The notes under the pieces: model-generated | Databases searched by the model: none | Seen by the model: only the letters and a program-made list of their open reading frames with translations | What the model was told of the DNA's origin: nothing | Program-made: the position numbers and the translations under genes | Source of the DNA: Flabesymbios commensalis | Lineage: Eukaryota > Annelida > Polychaeta > Terebellida > Flabelligeridae | Direction: 5' to 3' | Assembly (NCBI GenBank): GCA_964017125.1 | Contig: OZ024908.1 | Coordinates: forward strand, 84,279,099 to 84,343,098 | DNA length: 64,000 bases | Part shown: piece after piece, positions 10,170-21,274 of the stretch | How the letters are laid out: every line of letters begins with the position of its first letter | How positions within the stretch are numbered: the first letter of the stretch is position 1

Positions 10170-10733
10170 AGCCCTTAAAGTGCTGATCACTACTTTTGTC
10201 GTTTTTAATCTGTTTTGTTAGCCGATTGAATCACATTTATTGGGAATGAAATTAGTGTTTAAACTTTATTTTTTACAAATGTTTGGTGTGAAATTTAACA
10301 AATATTAGTAATTTTCAGCCACTTGAAAAAAAAATGAAATGAATCGGGCTTTAGGCCACCTTTGTGCACATATAGGCTAAACTGGGCCAGGAGAACCTCC
10401 TGAGGATGGTGAGATGATTGAGATGACACTGTCCTCCAGACACAGGATTCGAAATTTGAGCCCTGGCGGTCTGAGGCCGAGCACGCTACCTCTCGGTCAC
10501 GGAGGCTCCCCACAATACTAACTTTCACACGTGGATGGGGAAGAAACAATTTTGTTTCTTTCAAACCGCCGAGACCGGGAACCGAACCCCGGACTCTGGC
10601 GTGAAAGGCAGCGGTGCTAACCACTACCCTAGGGCCCCCGCCCCAGCCACTTGAAGGTGTGGGTCGCGGTAGCGAGGCACAACTTCAAGTGGGTGAAAAC
10701 TTGAATTCTATAATTTAGCATTATAAGGGTTAA
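10170..10733 (+). mobile_element. MITE family C, copy 2, split by SINE-1
   Basis: The left part runs from TAGCCCTTAAAGTGCTG to ATTTTCAGCCACTTGAA. The right part resumes with CAGCCACTTGAAGGTGTGGG and ends CATTATAAGGGTTAA. The repeated CAGCCACTTGAA is the target duplication of the SINE. Its final TTAA (10730-10733) is also the first four bases of the next family A element. Confidence 0.85.
10328..10643 (-). mobile_element. SINE-1 with 12-bp target duplication
   Basis: On the minus strand it has tRNA-like head 1 (TAGGGTAGTGGTTAGCACC and GGGTTCGGTTCCC), then AAACAAAATTGTTTCTTCC, head 2 (GTGACCGAGAGGTAGCG with a B-box-like region), the body, and an ATTTC/poly-T-type tail. CAGCCACTTGAA flanks it at 10316-10327 and 10644-10655. 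It looks young. Confidence 0.9.
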
Positions 10734-10916
10734 CCCTTAAGGCGCTGAAATATTTTTCTATAAACCAAAAGACCAATGTTTTTTTCAAATCATCACAATT
10801 GCCTTAGTTCCAATTTATTTGAAGATCTATGTTATGGGACTAAGTCTATTATAAATATTTTTCTCTTCCAGAGCAGGGACCGACTCGATCGATTCCTGCT
10901 CTGCAAGAGTAATTAA
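10730..10916 (-). mobile_element. MITE family A, copy 6, disrupted hairpin
   Basis: It starts TTAACCCTTAAGGCGCTG and carries GACCAATG and TATGTTATGGGAC, then a shortened, altered hairpin (GAGCAGGGACCGACTCGATC). The minisatellite begins just after the hairpin. Confidence 0.7.
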
Positions 10917-13900
10917 CTGTCTACGCCCTGCAGCTAACGTATGAAAGGCACTGTCTGCGCCCTGCATCTAACGTATGAAAGACTCTTAAACTGTCTGTGC
11001 CCTGCAGCTAACTTCTCAGAGACACTTTAACTTTCTGCGCCCTGCAGCTAACTTCTCAGAGACACTTTAACTGTCTGTGCCCTGCAGCTAACTTATGAAA
11101 GACTCTTAAACTGTCTGTGCCCTGCAGCTAACTTCTCAGAGACACTTTAACTTTCTGCGCCCTGCAGCTAACTTATGAAAGACTCTTAAACTGTCTGTGC
11201 CCTGCAGCTAACTTCTCAGAGACGCTTTAACTGTCTGTGCCCTGCAGCTAACTTATGAAAGACTCTTAAACTGTCTGTGCCCTGCAGCTAACTTCTCAGA
11301 GACACTTTAACTGTCTGCGCCCTGCAGCTAACTTATGAAAGACTCTTAAACTGTCTGTGCCCTGCAGCTAACTTCTCAGAGACACTTTAACTGGCTGCGC
11401 CCTGCAGCTAACTTCTCAGAGACATTTTAACTGGCTGTGCCCTGCAGCTAACATCTCAGAGACTCTTTAACTGTCTGCGCCCTGCAGCTAACTTCTCAGA
11501 GACGCTTTAACTGTCTGCGCCCTGCAGCTAACTTCTCAGAGACGCTTTAACTGTCTGCGCCCTGCAGCTAACTTCTCAGAGACGCTTTAACTGTCTGCGC
11601 CCTGCAGCTAACTTCTCAGAGACATTTTAACTGGCTGTGCCCTGCAGCTAACTTCTCAGAGACTCTTTAACTGTCTGCGCCCTGCAGCTAACTTCTCAGA
11701 GACGCTTTAACTGTCTGCGCCCTGCAGCTAACTTATGAAAGACTCTTAAACTGTCTGCGCCCTGCAGCTAACTTATGAAAGACTCTTAAACTGTCTGCGC
11801 CCTGCAGCTAACTTATGAAAGACTCTTTAACTGTCTGCGCCCTGCAGCTAACTTATGAAAGACTCTTTAACTGTCTGCGCCCTGCAGCTAATTTCTCAGT
11901 GACACTTTAACTGTCTGCGCTCTGCAGCTAACTTATGAAAGACTCTTTAACTGTCTGCGCCCTGCAGCTAACTTCTCAGAGACACTTTAACTGTCTGCGC
12001 CCTGCAGCTAACTTATGAAAGACTCTTTAACTGTCTGCGCCCTGCAGCTAACTTCTCAGAGACACTTTAACTGTCTGCGCCCTGCAGCTAACGTATCGGA
12101 AACACTTTGAATGTCTGCGCCCTGCAGCTAACTTCTCAGAGACACTTTAACTGTCTGTGCCCTGCAGCTAACTTCTCAGAGACACTTTAACTGTCTGCGC
12201 CCTGCAGCTAACTTCCCAAAGACATTTTAACTGTCTGCGCCCTGCGGCCAACTTCTCAGTGACACTTTAACTGTCTGCGCTATGCAGCTAACTTCTCAGA
12301 GACACTTTAACTGTCTGCGCCCTGCATCTAACTTCTCAGTGACACTTTAACTGTCTGCGCCCTGCATCTAACTTCTCAGTGACACTTTAACTGTCTGCGC
12401 CCTGCATCTAACTTCTCAGTGACACTTTAACTGTCTGCGCTATGCAGCTAACTTCTCAGAGACACTTTAACTGTCTGCGCCCTGCAGCTAACTTATGAAA
12501 GACTCTTAAACTGTATGTGCCCTGCAGCTAACTTCTCAGAGACGCTTTAACTGTCTGTGCCCTGCAGCTAACTTATGAAAGACTCTTAAACTGTCTGTGC
12601 CCTGCAGCTAACTTATGAAAGACTCTTAAACTGTCTGCGCCCTGCAGCTAACTTCCCAAAGACATTTTAACTGTCTGCGCCCTGCAGCTAACTTCTCAGA
12701 GACACTTTAACTGTCTGCGCCCTGCAGCTAACTTCTCAGAGACGCTTTAACTGTCTGCGCCCTGTAGTTAACTTCTCAGAGACACTTTAACTGTCTGCGC
12801 CCTGCAGCTAACTTCGCAGAGATGCTTTAACTGTCTGCGCCCTGTAGCTAACTTTTCAGAGATACTTTAATTGTCTGCATCCTGCAACTAACTTCTAAGA
12901 GAGACTTTAACTGCAGCCCTGTCTGTGCCCTGCAGCTAACTTCTCAGAGACACTTTAACTTTCTGCGCCCTGCAGCTAACTTCCCAAAGACATTTTAACT
13001 GTCTGCGCCCTGTGGCTAACTTCTCGGAGACATTTTAACTGTCTGCGCCCTGTGGCTAACTTCTCGGAGACATTTTAACTGTCTGTGCCCTGTGGCTAAC
13101 TTCTCAGAGACACTTTAACTGTCTGTGCCCTGTAGCTAACTTCTCATAGACGCTTTAACTGTCTGCGCCCTGCAGCTAACTTCTCAGACACTTTAACTGT
13201 ATGCGCCCTGCAGCTAACTTCTCAGAGACACTTTAACTGTCTGTGCCCTGCAGCTAACTTCTCAGAGACACTTTAACTGTCTGCGCCCTGTAGCTAACTT
13301 CTGAGAGACACTTTAACTGTCTGCGCCCTGCAGCTAACTTCTCAGAGACACTTTAACTGTCTGCGCCCTGCAGCTAACTTCTCAGAGACGCCTTAACTGT
13401 CTGCGCCCTGCAGCTAACTTCTCAGAGACACTTTAACAGTCTGCACCCTGTAGCTAACTTCTCAGAGACACTTTAACTGTCTGTGCTCTGCAGCTAACTT
13501 CTCAGAGACACTTTAACTGTCTGTGCTCTGCAGCTTACTTCTCAGAGACACTTTAACTGTCTGTGCCCTGCAGCTAACTTCTCAGACACTTTAACTGTCT
13601 GTGCTCTGCAGCTAACTTCTCAGAGACGCCTTAACTGTCTGTGCTCTGCAGCTAACTTCTCAGAGACACTTTAACTGTCTGTGCTCTGCAGCTTACTTCT
13701 CAGAGACACTTTAACTGTCTGTGCCCTGCAGCTAACTTCTCTGAGACACTTTAACTGTCTGCGCCCTGCAGCTAACTTATGAAAGAATCTTAAACTGTCT
13801 GCGCCCTGCAGCTAACTTCTCAGAGACACTTTAACTGTCTGTGCCCTATAGCTAACTTCTCAGAGACACTTTAACTGTCTGTGCCCTGCAGCTAACTTCT

Positions 13901-14265
13901 CAGAGACACTTTAACTGTCTGCGCCCTGCAGCTAACTTATGAAAGAATCTTAAACTGTCTGCGCCCTGCAGCTAACTTCTCAGAGACACTTTAACTGTCT
14001 GTGCCCTATAGCTAACTTCTCAGAGACACTTTAACTGTCTGTGCCCTGCAGCTAACTTCTCAGAGACACTTTAACTGTCTGCGCCCTGCAGCTAACTTAT
14101 GAAAGACTCTTAAACTGTCTGCGCCCTGCAGCTAACTTCTCAGAGACACTTTAACTGTCTGCGCCCTGCAGCTAACTTATGAAAGACTCTTAAACTGTCT
14201 GCGCCCTGCAGCTAACTTCTCAGAGACACTTTAACTGTCTGCGCCCATGAGTTGACTTCTCAGAA
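10917..14265 (+). repeat. 40-bp minisatellite, about 83 units
   Basis: The unit starts CTGTCTGCGCCCTGCAGCTA. It occurs in two types: type 1 continues ACTTCTCAGAGACACTTTAA and type 2 continues ACTTATGAAAGACTCTTAAA. Types 1 and 2 alternate from about 11050 to 11360, giving an 80-bp period; type 1 dominates in the middle. Near 13768 and 13928 a four-unit, 160-bp block is repeated. A small insertion near 12910 and 2-bp losses near 13190 and 13585 shift the phase. Each unit carries a PstI site (CTGCAG). Forty is not a multiple of three and no long ORF exists, so it is not coding. Confidence 0.97.
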
Positions 14266-14499
14266 AATCAATAACTCTTGTGCAACTGGAATCGTATATG
14301 TACATACGTTTTAAAGTAAATTGCAGACCAAATAAACATGGTAAAATGTGGTAAATCACAAAATTAAACTTGTATCTATATTTGATAATATATAGAATCA
14401 GTGTTCGTCATCTGACACTGGACATCGCGTACATAATTCCAAGTGCAAACGAATGAAAAATAGAAACACATAATTCAACAGCACAATTTACATTTACAT
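14266..14499. other. no gene seen
   Basis: AT-rich spacer after the minisatellite. Confidence 0.35.
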
Positions 14500-14656
14500 G
14501 TGAGTGAAAATAACTCACATTTGCTTAATTTAAGACCAATCATTTGCCAATCTTGCTGCTCAAACACAAATTTCATTCCCAATGACTACGATTTAATCGT
14601 CTAATAAAGCGGTTTAAAAACGACTGTAGTCGTGCCTATGGCGGTTAAATGGTTAA
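14500..14656 (-). mobile_element. MITE family C, copy 3, hairpin end missing
   Basis: Reverse orientation: ATTTGCTTAATTTAAGACCA, CATTCCCAATGACTACGATT and GGCGGTTAAATGGTTAA are present. The CACTTGAAG hairpin is reduced to a remnant near 14500-14515. Confidence 0.65.
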
Positions 14657-14939
14657 GATGCACCCACCTCATGCTTAGGTGTTTTTTATTCTCAGATGTT
14701 TCTCCAGTTGTTTTGTTCATCCTGTGAAATGAATTACTATTGAATTCAAGGTGAATGAAATTTACTTGACTTTTATAAATAACACGAAGCGTAAGACATC
14801 TAGTAAAATATCAGAACTTCTTTAATTTAGATGATTATGACATGTACTACTCTATATTCAGTATGCCACGTCGGATATAAATCCTGCGTCGCTCCTTACA
14901 ATATCAATGATAGATAAGTCACCTTTATTTGTGCTTGAT
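14657..14939. other. no gene seen
   Basis: Unique-looking AT-rich sequence; nothing recognised. Confidence 0.3.
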
Positions 14940-15183
14940 CCTTATCCCGCTGATCACGACTATAGTAGTTTTTCTCTTATTTTTATTGGTCGACCAAATC
15001 ACTATTATTGGGAATGAAATGTGCGTTTAAACATCAAGATTTGCAAATATTTGTGACCAAATTAGACAAATATGAGTAATTTTCAGCCACCTGAAGTTGT
15101 GGGTCGCGATAGCGAGACACAAATTCAGGTGGGTGAAAATTTAAATAAATTTAAATAAATTAACTTAGCAGGATCAGGGTTAA
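14940..15183 (+). mobile_element. MITE family C, copy 4
   Basis: CTTATCCCGCTGATCACGAC begins the element. The hairpin GCCACCTGAAGTTGTGGGTC with GCGATAGCGAGACAC is intact. It ends AGCAGGATCAGGGTTAA. Confidence 0.8.
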
Positions 15184-15605
15184 AATGTCAGTAACAGATA
15201 ATTCATCTTTATTTTGCTTTGAAACGTGATGAAATGATGGCTGCACTCGTTTTTAAACCCTTTCGTCAGCATTTTAGATAAAGTTATGTCTTGTTGGAGC
15301 GACTCACATCTTCAAGTCACTTGCGTAGACTTATGACATTTTAAGCCACAGCGTATAGCAGTGTCACAAATAAAATGTATAACTTTCACCTCTAAATAAC
15401 GGCTTCAATAACGTCTCTTTAATTGGCAAGCTTAGAATTGTCCGCTGTGCCAAATTTTACAAAATAATGTTCTTCCATTTGTGTGGATCGCAACGACGAG
15501 ATACCAACTCAAAGCCAAACAACTTTTAGCTTTGCAGATCAACACTGGCAAAGAGCAGGATTCTCAGTATCCAAGATCTGTCGTACCTAAACATGAGGTT
15601 CTTTT
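15184..15605. other. no gene seen
   Basis: Unique-looking sequence; a small remnant with GGATCGCAACGACGAGATAC near 15485 may be a decayed family C hairpin. Confidence 0.3.
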
Positions 15606-15607
15606 TT

Positions 15608-15770
15608 CACACACAGGTAGCGTGCTCGACCTCAGACCGCCAGGGCTATAATGTCAAAACCTGTGTCTGGAGTTCACTGTCATCTGTTTCATCACACGGT
15701 CATTAAAAACTTCTCCCGGCCAAGTTCAGCCTGTAAGTACACAAAGGTTGCCTAAATGCCCATTTATTCC
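15608..15770 (+). mobile_element. SINE-1 fragment (second head and tail)
   Basis: GGTAGCGTGCTCGACCTCAG, then a decayed B box, CTGTGTCTGGAG and a tail resembling CCAAGTTCAGCCTGTAAG. Confidence 0.7.
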
Positions 15771-15807
15771 CATGATCTAACACCAAGGAGCCTAAATGTA
15801 TCCCAGC

Positions 15808-15875
15808 CAGCCCAAGACGTTAACCGACATTGAACCAATGCACGCATAACGTCTACTATGTCGGTCCAACAACCA
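15808..15875. mobile_element. MITE family B remnant
   Basis: CCAGCCCAAGACGTTAACC and TATGTCGGTCCAACAAC are family B pieces. The palindrome is partly lost. Confidence 0.45.
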
Positions 15876-15877
15876 TT

Positions 15878-16089
15878 ACACCGCTAAGCATGACAATAGC
15901 CGTTTTTATAAGCCGACAAAATCACTGTTGCTGAGAACGAAAGGAGTGTTCAAACATACAAGATTTGCAAATGTATCCTCTCAAATTAAACAAATATGAG
16001 TAATTTTCACCCACTTGAAGTTGTGTGTCGCGGTAGCGAGACACAACTTCAAGTGGGTGAAAATTTAAATTATTTAATTCAGCGCTTTA
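15878..16089 (+). mobile_element. MITE family C, copy 5
   Basis: ACACCGCTAAGCATGACAAT starts it. The hairpin CACTTGAAGTTGTGTGTCGC with GGTAGCGAGACACAACTTC is near perfect. Its end, CAGCGCTTTAA, runs directly into a family A element. Confidence 0.8.
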
Positions 16090-16265
16090 ACCCATACATC
16101 GCGGGGATCGACTTTAGACGTCAGAATCTAACGTCCCATAACATATAGGTATTCAAATAAAACAGAAAGAGCTAACTAAGACATCGATAATTATTTCAAA
16201 TTGTAAAAACCCTTTGGTCCCTATGTTTGTGTAAAACTATTTCAGCGCTTTAAGGGTTAAGGGTT
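16086..16265 (+). mobile_element. MITE family A, copy 7, shortened hairpin
   Basis: TTTAACCCATACATCGCGGG starts it. Only the first half of the hairpin is present. The body and TTCAGCGCTTTAAGGGTTAA end are good; GGGTTAA is then duplicated. Confidence 0.8.
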
Positions 16266-16316
16266 AATCGAACATCGGGTAATTCCCAGCATATAGTCCA
16301 GGAAAACTATGAAATG

Positions 16317-16646
16317 ACCCACCACTAATTGCAACAGAAATTATTCCTTCACCAAAGTCTCAGCAAGTGTCATAGAAAAACATATTAAAAGTCACCAAAA
16401 ATCGCAGTAGTGGAAGAATACCTAATTTGCATAAATCCAAAATGGCCACCAAAAAAATATTTGGGCTATATTTTGGCTAATAATCAATGTAGAATTACGA
16501 TTTTGGTGTCTAACCATATGTTTTTGGGGTCAAGGAATCACATGAGCACATTATTAAGCATCTCAGACCGTCTCTTGACAATATAAATGGGATTGTCGTA
16601 TATGACGGATGCCGAATACCTTAAAATTTCACGTATTTTGATCACC
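16317..16646 (+). repeat. left inverted end of the 3.75-kb transposon relic
   Basis: It pairs with 19722-20065 at roughly three quarters identity by eye. It includes ATGGCCACC and CATATGTTTTTGGGGTCAAG. No ORF. Confidence 0.8.
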
Positions 16647-17810
16647 CATCACTATGATAGCCACTATGTTATCAGAAAAAATGACAGGCTAAGTCTGAGC
16701 TGACTTGTCGACTGACTTAATCATCGATTAAGTGTTGATGAGAAACCTGAAAAATACAGATGGTTTGACGAAAGGAAGTGGCATGAATGAATCGTCGCGT
16801 CTCGATGGTTGCTCTCAACTCTGGATTGTATGGGGAGACGCAGGCGGATTTGAACATTGCCAGCTTTTTTTCTTTTTCTCATATTATGTTCATGTGATAA
16901 AGCTTGTCTTTTGCCTAAAGAAAGAGACTCACTATGCCTATGGATAGCCATATGTGATTTTAACATTTTATGCAGAAGAATATGGCTAGAGATAGAAAAA
17001 ATCAAATTTGTCCAAATCCTCGCCCATGTGTGGGTTGATGTAGACATGGCTGGGGAGCATTTGGACATAATTAGAATCAATGACAAGAACCCTGAAAATC
17101 AAATTAATTGAGAGTCATATTATCTGAGCCCTTTTATAACTTTATTTATTGGGATAATGAATTTCATGCTGTGGGGAGGACTTGGACAAGTGAGTTGGGG
17201 AGGATATGCACATTGTCAAAATCCTCCCCCAAGTGTCCAGCTCCTCCCTGAAAAGTGTCCGAATCATCCCTGAATCTTCTGGCCAAATGCACCCGATAGC
17301 ATGAAAATTTGTAAATAACCCAATTCTCGAACAACAGAGACATTTCCCATACAATTGAATTACACAAAATGAGTGAAACAGCCATTCAAATATTTAAGGT
17401 GAAATCCAAGACTAGTCATTAATGAATAAAAAAACCTTGAACTTACCTCTGAAAAGTTACTTCGACACTTAAAAATCAAACCAAATTTGACCAAACATTA
17501 AAAAATGGCGCCCACTTACTTGGTCTTAGTCGGAGGGTTCCCTAAATGCATCCCCTGGGGGCGGTGATGCTGTAGTGACGTCATCTATTTATAGCCTAGA
17601 CCTACTGTCTAAATGCACTTTGTGTCCAAATCCTCCTGTTTCTCCCCTACTCATATTAATTCTTCCATGCAAGCCCTAACTGATATTTCATACACAACCA
17701 GTGTGCAACACAAGGACATTTCACATGCACGACAATAAAAGGACATGGCAGACACCCTTAAAATTATGTAGTATCTGATACCAATAATTCCTTTCTTTCA
17801 GAAATAAACA
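16647..17810. other. transposon interior, no recognised domain
   Basis: Two overlapping ORFs of 121 (minus) and 84 codons (plus) near 16720-17110 have no recognised similarity. An imperfect inverted repeat lies at about 17170-17255 (GGGAGGACTTGGAC and GTGTCCAGCTCCTCCC). Whether this stretch is intron, untranslated sequence or a later insertion cannot be told. Confidence 0.4.
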
Positions 17811-17983
17811 TTGCATATCATCGCGTCCGATATAACAGGTGATACCTCAGTGAATTATTATCGTACTCAGGAGATGGGTGAGGAGATACAAACAGATATG
17901 GTGGGAAAAGCCGTGGCACAGCACTCGTTAAAAACGAAAGATCAGATATGTCACCTCAGCAACACCAATACCATAAATATAAG

Positions 17984-18262
17984 AGACTCCTCTTCAAGAG
18001 ACCTGTAGCTGCAGTACAGGGTGCTGATGACTCACCAAGATAAGAGACGATGTCATTCACATTGCTGTCTAACTCCTCTTCCAGAGACTTGTAGCTACTG
18101 CACCAAGATGAGAGACGAGGTCATTCACCTGACTCCTCTTCAAGAAACGTGTAGCTGCAGGACAGGGTGCTGATAACTCACCAAGATAAGAGACGATGTC
18201 ATTTACATTGATACCTAACTCCTCTTCGAGAAATTTGTAGCAGCCAGACAGGGTACTGATAA
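17984..18262 (+). repeat. tandem repeat of about 120 bp inside the transposon relic
   Basis: ACTCCTCTTCAAGAGACCTG recurs in variant form near 17985, 18066, 18123 and 18220. GATAAGAGACGATGTCATT recurs near 18039 and 18185. The period alternates between about 80 and 60-100 bp, so it is partly decayed. It interrupts the coding remnant. Confidence 0.7.
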
Positions 18263-18291
18263 ACTAACAAATATATTTCAGTACGAGCTAC

Positions 18292-18880
18292 ATGTATGTA
18301 ACTATCACTCAACCCTATAATAGTAAGTTTACTCCCAGAAGGGCAAATAAATCTAGCCTAGCTGATGCACTGTGGAATCACATGCCTGATAACACACCAC
18401 TACCCAGAATTAACATTCAATATATATCAGACAGAGGTACCTTATTTCATAGAGTCTCTCTGTGTAAAGGAAGCCCATATGAAGAAACATGCAAGCATTA
18501 TGTAAAGTATGTCAGCAAACACTATGAAACACTAATTGTTGTGTTGATGTAGTTCACCAGAAACTCTCTAGTATCTATGTAGGTGCAACTGTACAAGTTT
18601 CAGGCTCTGTGGTCTTGAAGGAGAAACGGGAAGATCATTTCTAACATGTTTAACAAAGCGATATGTTAATAGTGCAAACTACCATAGCGGTTTCAAGAAA
18701 ACATCAAGCCCAACAGTCGTGTACAGAAGTGTACAGAAATGTTTCGTTTATGCATCACATTATTGGATGGTATACCACATCTGGCGTCGGGATTGGTAAA
18801 AAAGCTTCATTAACACTCCTATCCACCAGTGCAGTATTCGGAAAAAGTGGGCTAGTTTTTAATGATCTAAGACCATAAAA
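18292..18880 (+). pseudogene. relic of an uncharacterised transposon-linked gene
   Basis: Two stretches look protein-like. The first (18292-18552) contains GTLFHRVSLCKGSPYEETC and KHYVKYVSKHYETLIVV. I recall the pattern 'GGxLLHRVxW...YVKYVxxxYG...VVFDGY' from a large group of uncharacterised proteins in corals, Hydra, molluscs and hemichordates, often tied to mobile elements. The second (18663-18878) contains HHIIGWYTTSGVGIGKKAS, close to the 'LHAxxGCDTTSxxFGxGKKA' motif that follows in the same proteins; the usual cysteine-aspartate is replaced by Trp-Tyr. The order of the two pieces agrees with the family, and both sit inside a long-inverted-end element. The frame is interrupted several times and the region between the pieces has no clear match, so it is non-functional. 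The molecular activity of the family is not known to me. Identification is from memory, without a search. Confidence 0.6.
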
Positions 18881-19425
18881 ACTAGGCGCTGAAAATTCCT
18901 CAACCAGGGTGAATGAATTTCGCAGATTCCTTAGTCAATTCTAAACCAATTATTTCAAGAGTTAGACCATTAATTGACATGTAATGGAATTCTGAGACGA
19001 AGCTAATGGATTTATAGAGGGTGACATTTTGATTTATTTACTACACGTTAAAAAGACTACCTTTTAAACTATGTAATATTTCCAATGACATTTTCAGGGC
19101 AGTCGCCCCGTGAATAGAAAATAGTGCCTGTACATGTACCATAACAATTGGTTAGGAATTGACTGAGAAATCGGCGAAAATCATTCACCACGGTGAAGGT
19201 GAATCCGACTAAAGTCGCACTGTTTTAATGTGGCATTATTTGCCTGATATGATCATAGGTATCCCCTTTTCACCCACAACCCTCGACATACTATATTTTG
19301 TAGAGGGAGGGAGGGTGTGGAAAAGGGGTACATATTATGTGATTTACAAATACAGCTTATCTTATATATTTTAGGCCAACAGGTCCATTGTAATGTTTTC
19401 GCTAGGGGGCCACCATTCAATCTTT
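18881..19425. other. transposon interior, no recognised domain
   Basis: Probably the 3' part and non-coding end of the 3.75-kb relic. Nothing is recognised. Confidence 0.35.
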
Positions 19426-19622
19426 AGGAGGGGGGAGGGGGAGGTGGAGTTTTTGTTTTTAATAAATAATTTCGGGTGGACTCTGTGTGAAATAAATAAT
19501 TTACGTCAAGAACTGTTCTATATAAACATGTAATATTTAAAATTTTCAGCGCGCGGCCGAGCTTGGTCAAAATAAATAATTTAACCGCGACAAAAACTCG
19601 AGCCCCCCCCCCCCTCTGGTGA
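19426..19622. mobile_element. MITE with G-rich and C-rich ends
   Basis: The left end (AGGAGGGGGGAGGGGGAGG then GGAGTTTTTG) and the right end (ACAAAAACTCGAGCCCC then a C-run) are inverted copies. Inside, AAATAAATAATTT occurs in three variants. It is inserted in the transposon relic. The minus-strand ORF across it is incidental. Confidence 0.6.
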
Positions 19623-19721
19623 TAAGATGGTGGCGACTGATACAATAACATGTTTATTATAAAAGAGCCATTAGGATCAGGTCATTATTAATCAAGTTAG
19701 GCATAATATTACGGTCATGTT

Positions 19722-20065
19722 ATAAAATCAAAATTCGTGAAATTTGAGGTGATTTCACATCCGTCATACCAAATATTTAAATTTGTGGTGTAAACGGGAT
19801 ATCCAGGATATTCAAAAAAGAGCTCATTAGATTCCTTGACCCTAAAAACATAAGATTAAACATAAAAATCATGATTCTTCATTGATTATTAGCCGAGATA
19901 TCGCCAAAATAAGACTCAGTCATTTTTCATGGCGGCCATTTTGGATTTATGCAAATTAGGCACTCTTCCACTACTCCGATTCTATGTGACTTTTAAAAAG
20001 TTGTTCTATGATAATTTATGAGACTTTTGGTAAAGGAATAATTTATGTTGCAATTAGTGGTGGGT
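19722..20065 (-). repeat. right inverted end of the 3.75-kb transposon relic
   Basis: Reverse complement of 16317-16646. It holds GCGGCCATTTTGGATTTATG and CAATTAGTGGTGGGT. Confidence 0.8.
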
Positions 20066-20139
20066 TGATCTTATTTTTGACATAGCTGTCTTGGACTAAT
20101 AGGGCGATCTTACTAAACATGCTCACATTGACCTCACAG

Positions 20140-20222
20140 TGAAATTCTCTTTTCCCATTTGAAAAGTTAGGACCGATCCTAACTTTTCTAATGGGTATAA
20201 GAGAAAGTTGTAGGCCCATTCC
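20140..20222. repeat. hairpin, family M, copy 2
   Basis: GAAAAGTTAGGACCGATCC is followed by its complement GATCCTAACTTTTC. Outer arms are ATTCTCTTTTCCCATT and AATGGGTATAAGAGAAAG. Compare 1467-1618. Confidence 0.65.
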
Positions 20223-21044
20223 CAGATAAATAGCATGTTTTTGTTTTAGCTCTGTTATATCATTTTGAGTGTTTAGATGAAGAAATGCAACATTCCGATA
20301 GATTACAACAACTGTTGGCAACGTAATTAGGTTTTGAAAAAAACGGATTTTTTACAGAAAGAGGACATGACTCACCAATTTTATTATTTCCTTCTAAATG
20401 TAGTTTTTTTCTAAATTTACTAGCCGTAATCTATGACAACAAGTTCTTAACTCATATTAGGAGAAGTAAGTAAGGTCCCAGATGTATCACATCGTCAAAG
20501 ACGTTTAGTTTAGTTACAACGTCATCGCAAAAGGACCGCTTTCCTAACATGCCCCATATTGAAAAGACACAGAGCCTCTACACACCTAAACTCGGCGATT
20601 GATATGTTTTAAATATTTGAGGGACCTCGTGTACATCGCCAAAATACACAGGTAATATTCATGTGATGTTGGTTGCTGTTGTAATGACAAAAAAGAAGGG
20701 ATTTTCCTCAGTGTTCACCTTTTCAAAGAGAAAAACAAGTCAACATCGGACCCTTCATCTAGACCCTCGGCGGATAGGTTTTATGGTCAATTTGTGTCAC
20801 GGTTATCCGAAATTGTATGAACCGAAATACACACTTATCGGGTACATATCTCTTTCATATGGAGGGTGGAGAAAGATAATATAGATTTACGATGAGCCTA
20901 AATACCACAAATGTAAACTTTGAAACTTTTTAAAGTTTGGGGCACTTGGGACAGCCCTTAATGTTAAGATAATAAAATTTGATCCCGATAGGCCGACATG
21001 GAGCCCTAATTGACAGCAACAGAGGTGCACATCGAGCTACCCCG
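20223..21044. other. no gene seen
   Basis: A 73-codon ORF at 20663-20884 (plus) has no recognised similarity. No repeat family is recognised. Confidence 0.35.
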
Positions 21045-21139
21045 CACATACGATACCTTAACACAATATTGGTTTGATGTTGGCACACCGTCTACGACGC
21101 CCCCAACTTTAAGCCAACAATGGCTCGTGTTTCCTGGGA
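21045..21139. mobile_element. MITE family B, copy 5
   Basis: The centre ACCGTCTACGACGC and the right end TGGCTCGTGTTTCCTGGGA are kept. The left end is decayed. Confidence 0.65.
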
Positions 21140-21274
21140 TAAATTGTCGATTTTCTGCTTAATTGTTGCTGATATTTCAGTGACATTTCTCTTCCTTATG
21201 TTCGTGTGGCGGCTCCATCATGTGAACGATCGATCATAAGCGAAATGTTTTTTAATGTATCCAGTTAAAGTATA

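Larger units (their letters stand above)
16317..20065 (+). mobile_element. 3.75-kb DNA-transposon relic with long inverted ends
   Basis: The ends are inverted copies of each other over about 330-345 bp (16317-16646 and 19722-20065). Matching landmarks are ACCCACCACTAATTGCAAC, TAATTTGCATAAATCCAAAA followed by TGGCC, and GGTCAAGGAATC. Between the ends are remnants of a coding region at 18292-18880 that resemble an uncharacterised mobile-element gene group. Long inverted ends around a gene fit a cut-and-paste DNA transposon; the superfamily was not identified and no clean target duplication was found. The reading frame is broken in many places and the element looks old and inactive. A small MITE (19426-19622) lies inside it. 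Confidence 0.7.

Noticed and set aside
10295-10624. ORFs sharing the peptide VGSLRDREVACSASDRQGS in several places
   Set aside because: The shared peptide is the antisense or sense reading of SINE-1 copies at 10328, 27973, 34889, 42820 and 53281, not a protein family.
10917-14265. CRISPR-like appearance of regular 40-bp spacing
   Set aside because: There are no unique spacers: the units are contiguous tandem copies, and the genome is animal.
16721-17086. 121-codon minus-strand ORF in the transposon relic
   Set aside because: There is no recognised similarity and an overlapping plus-strand ORF of similar quality exists.
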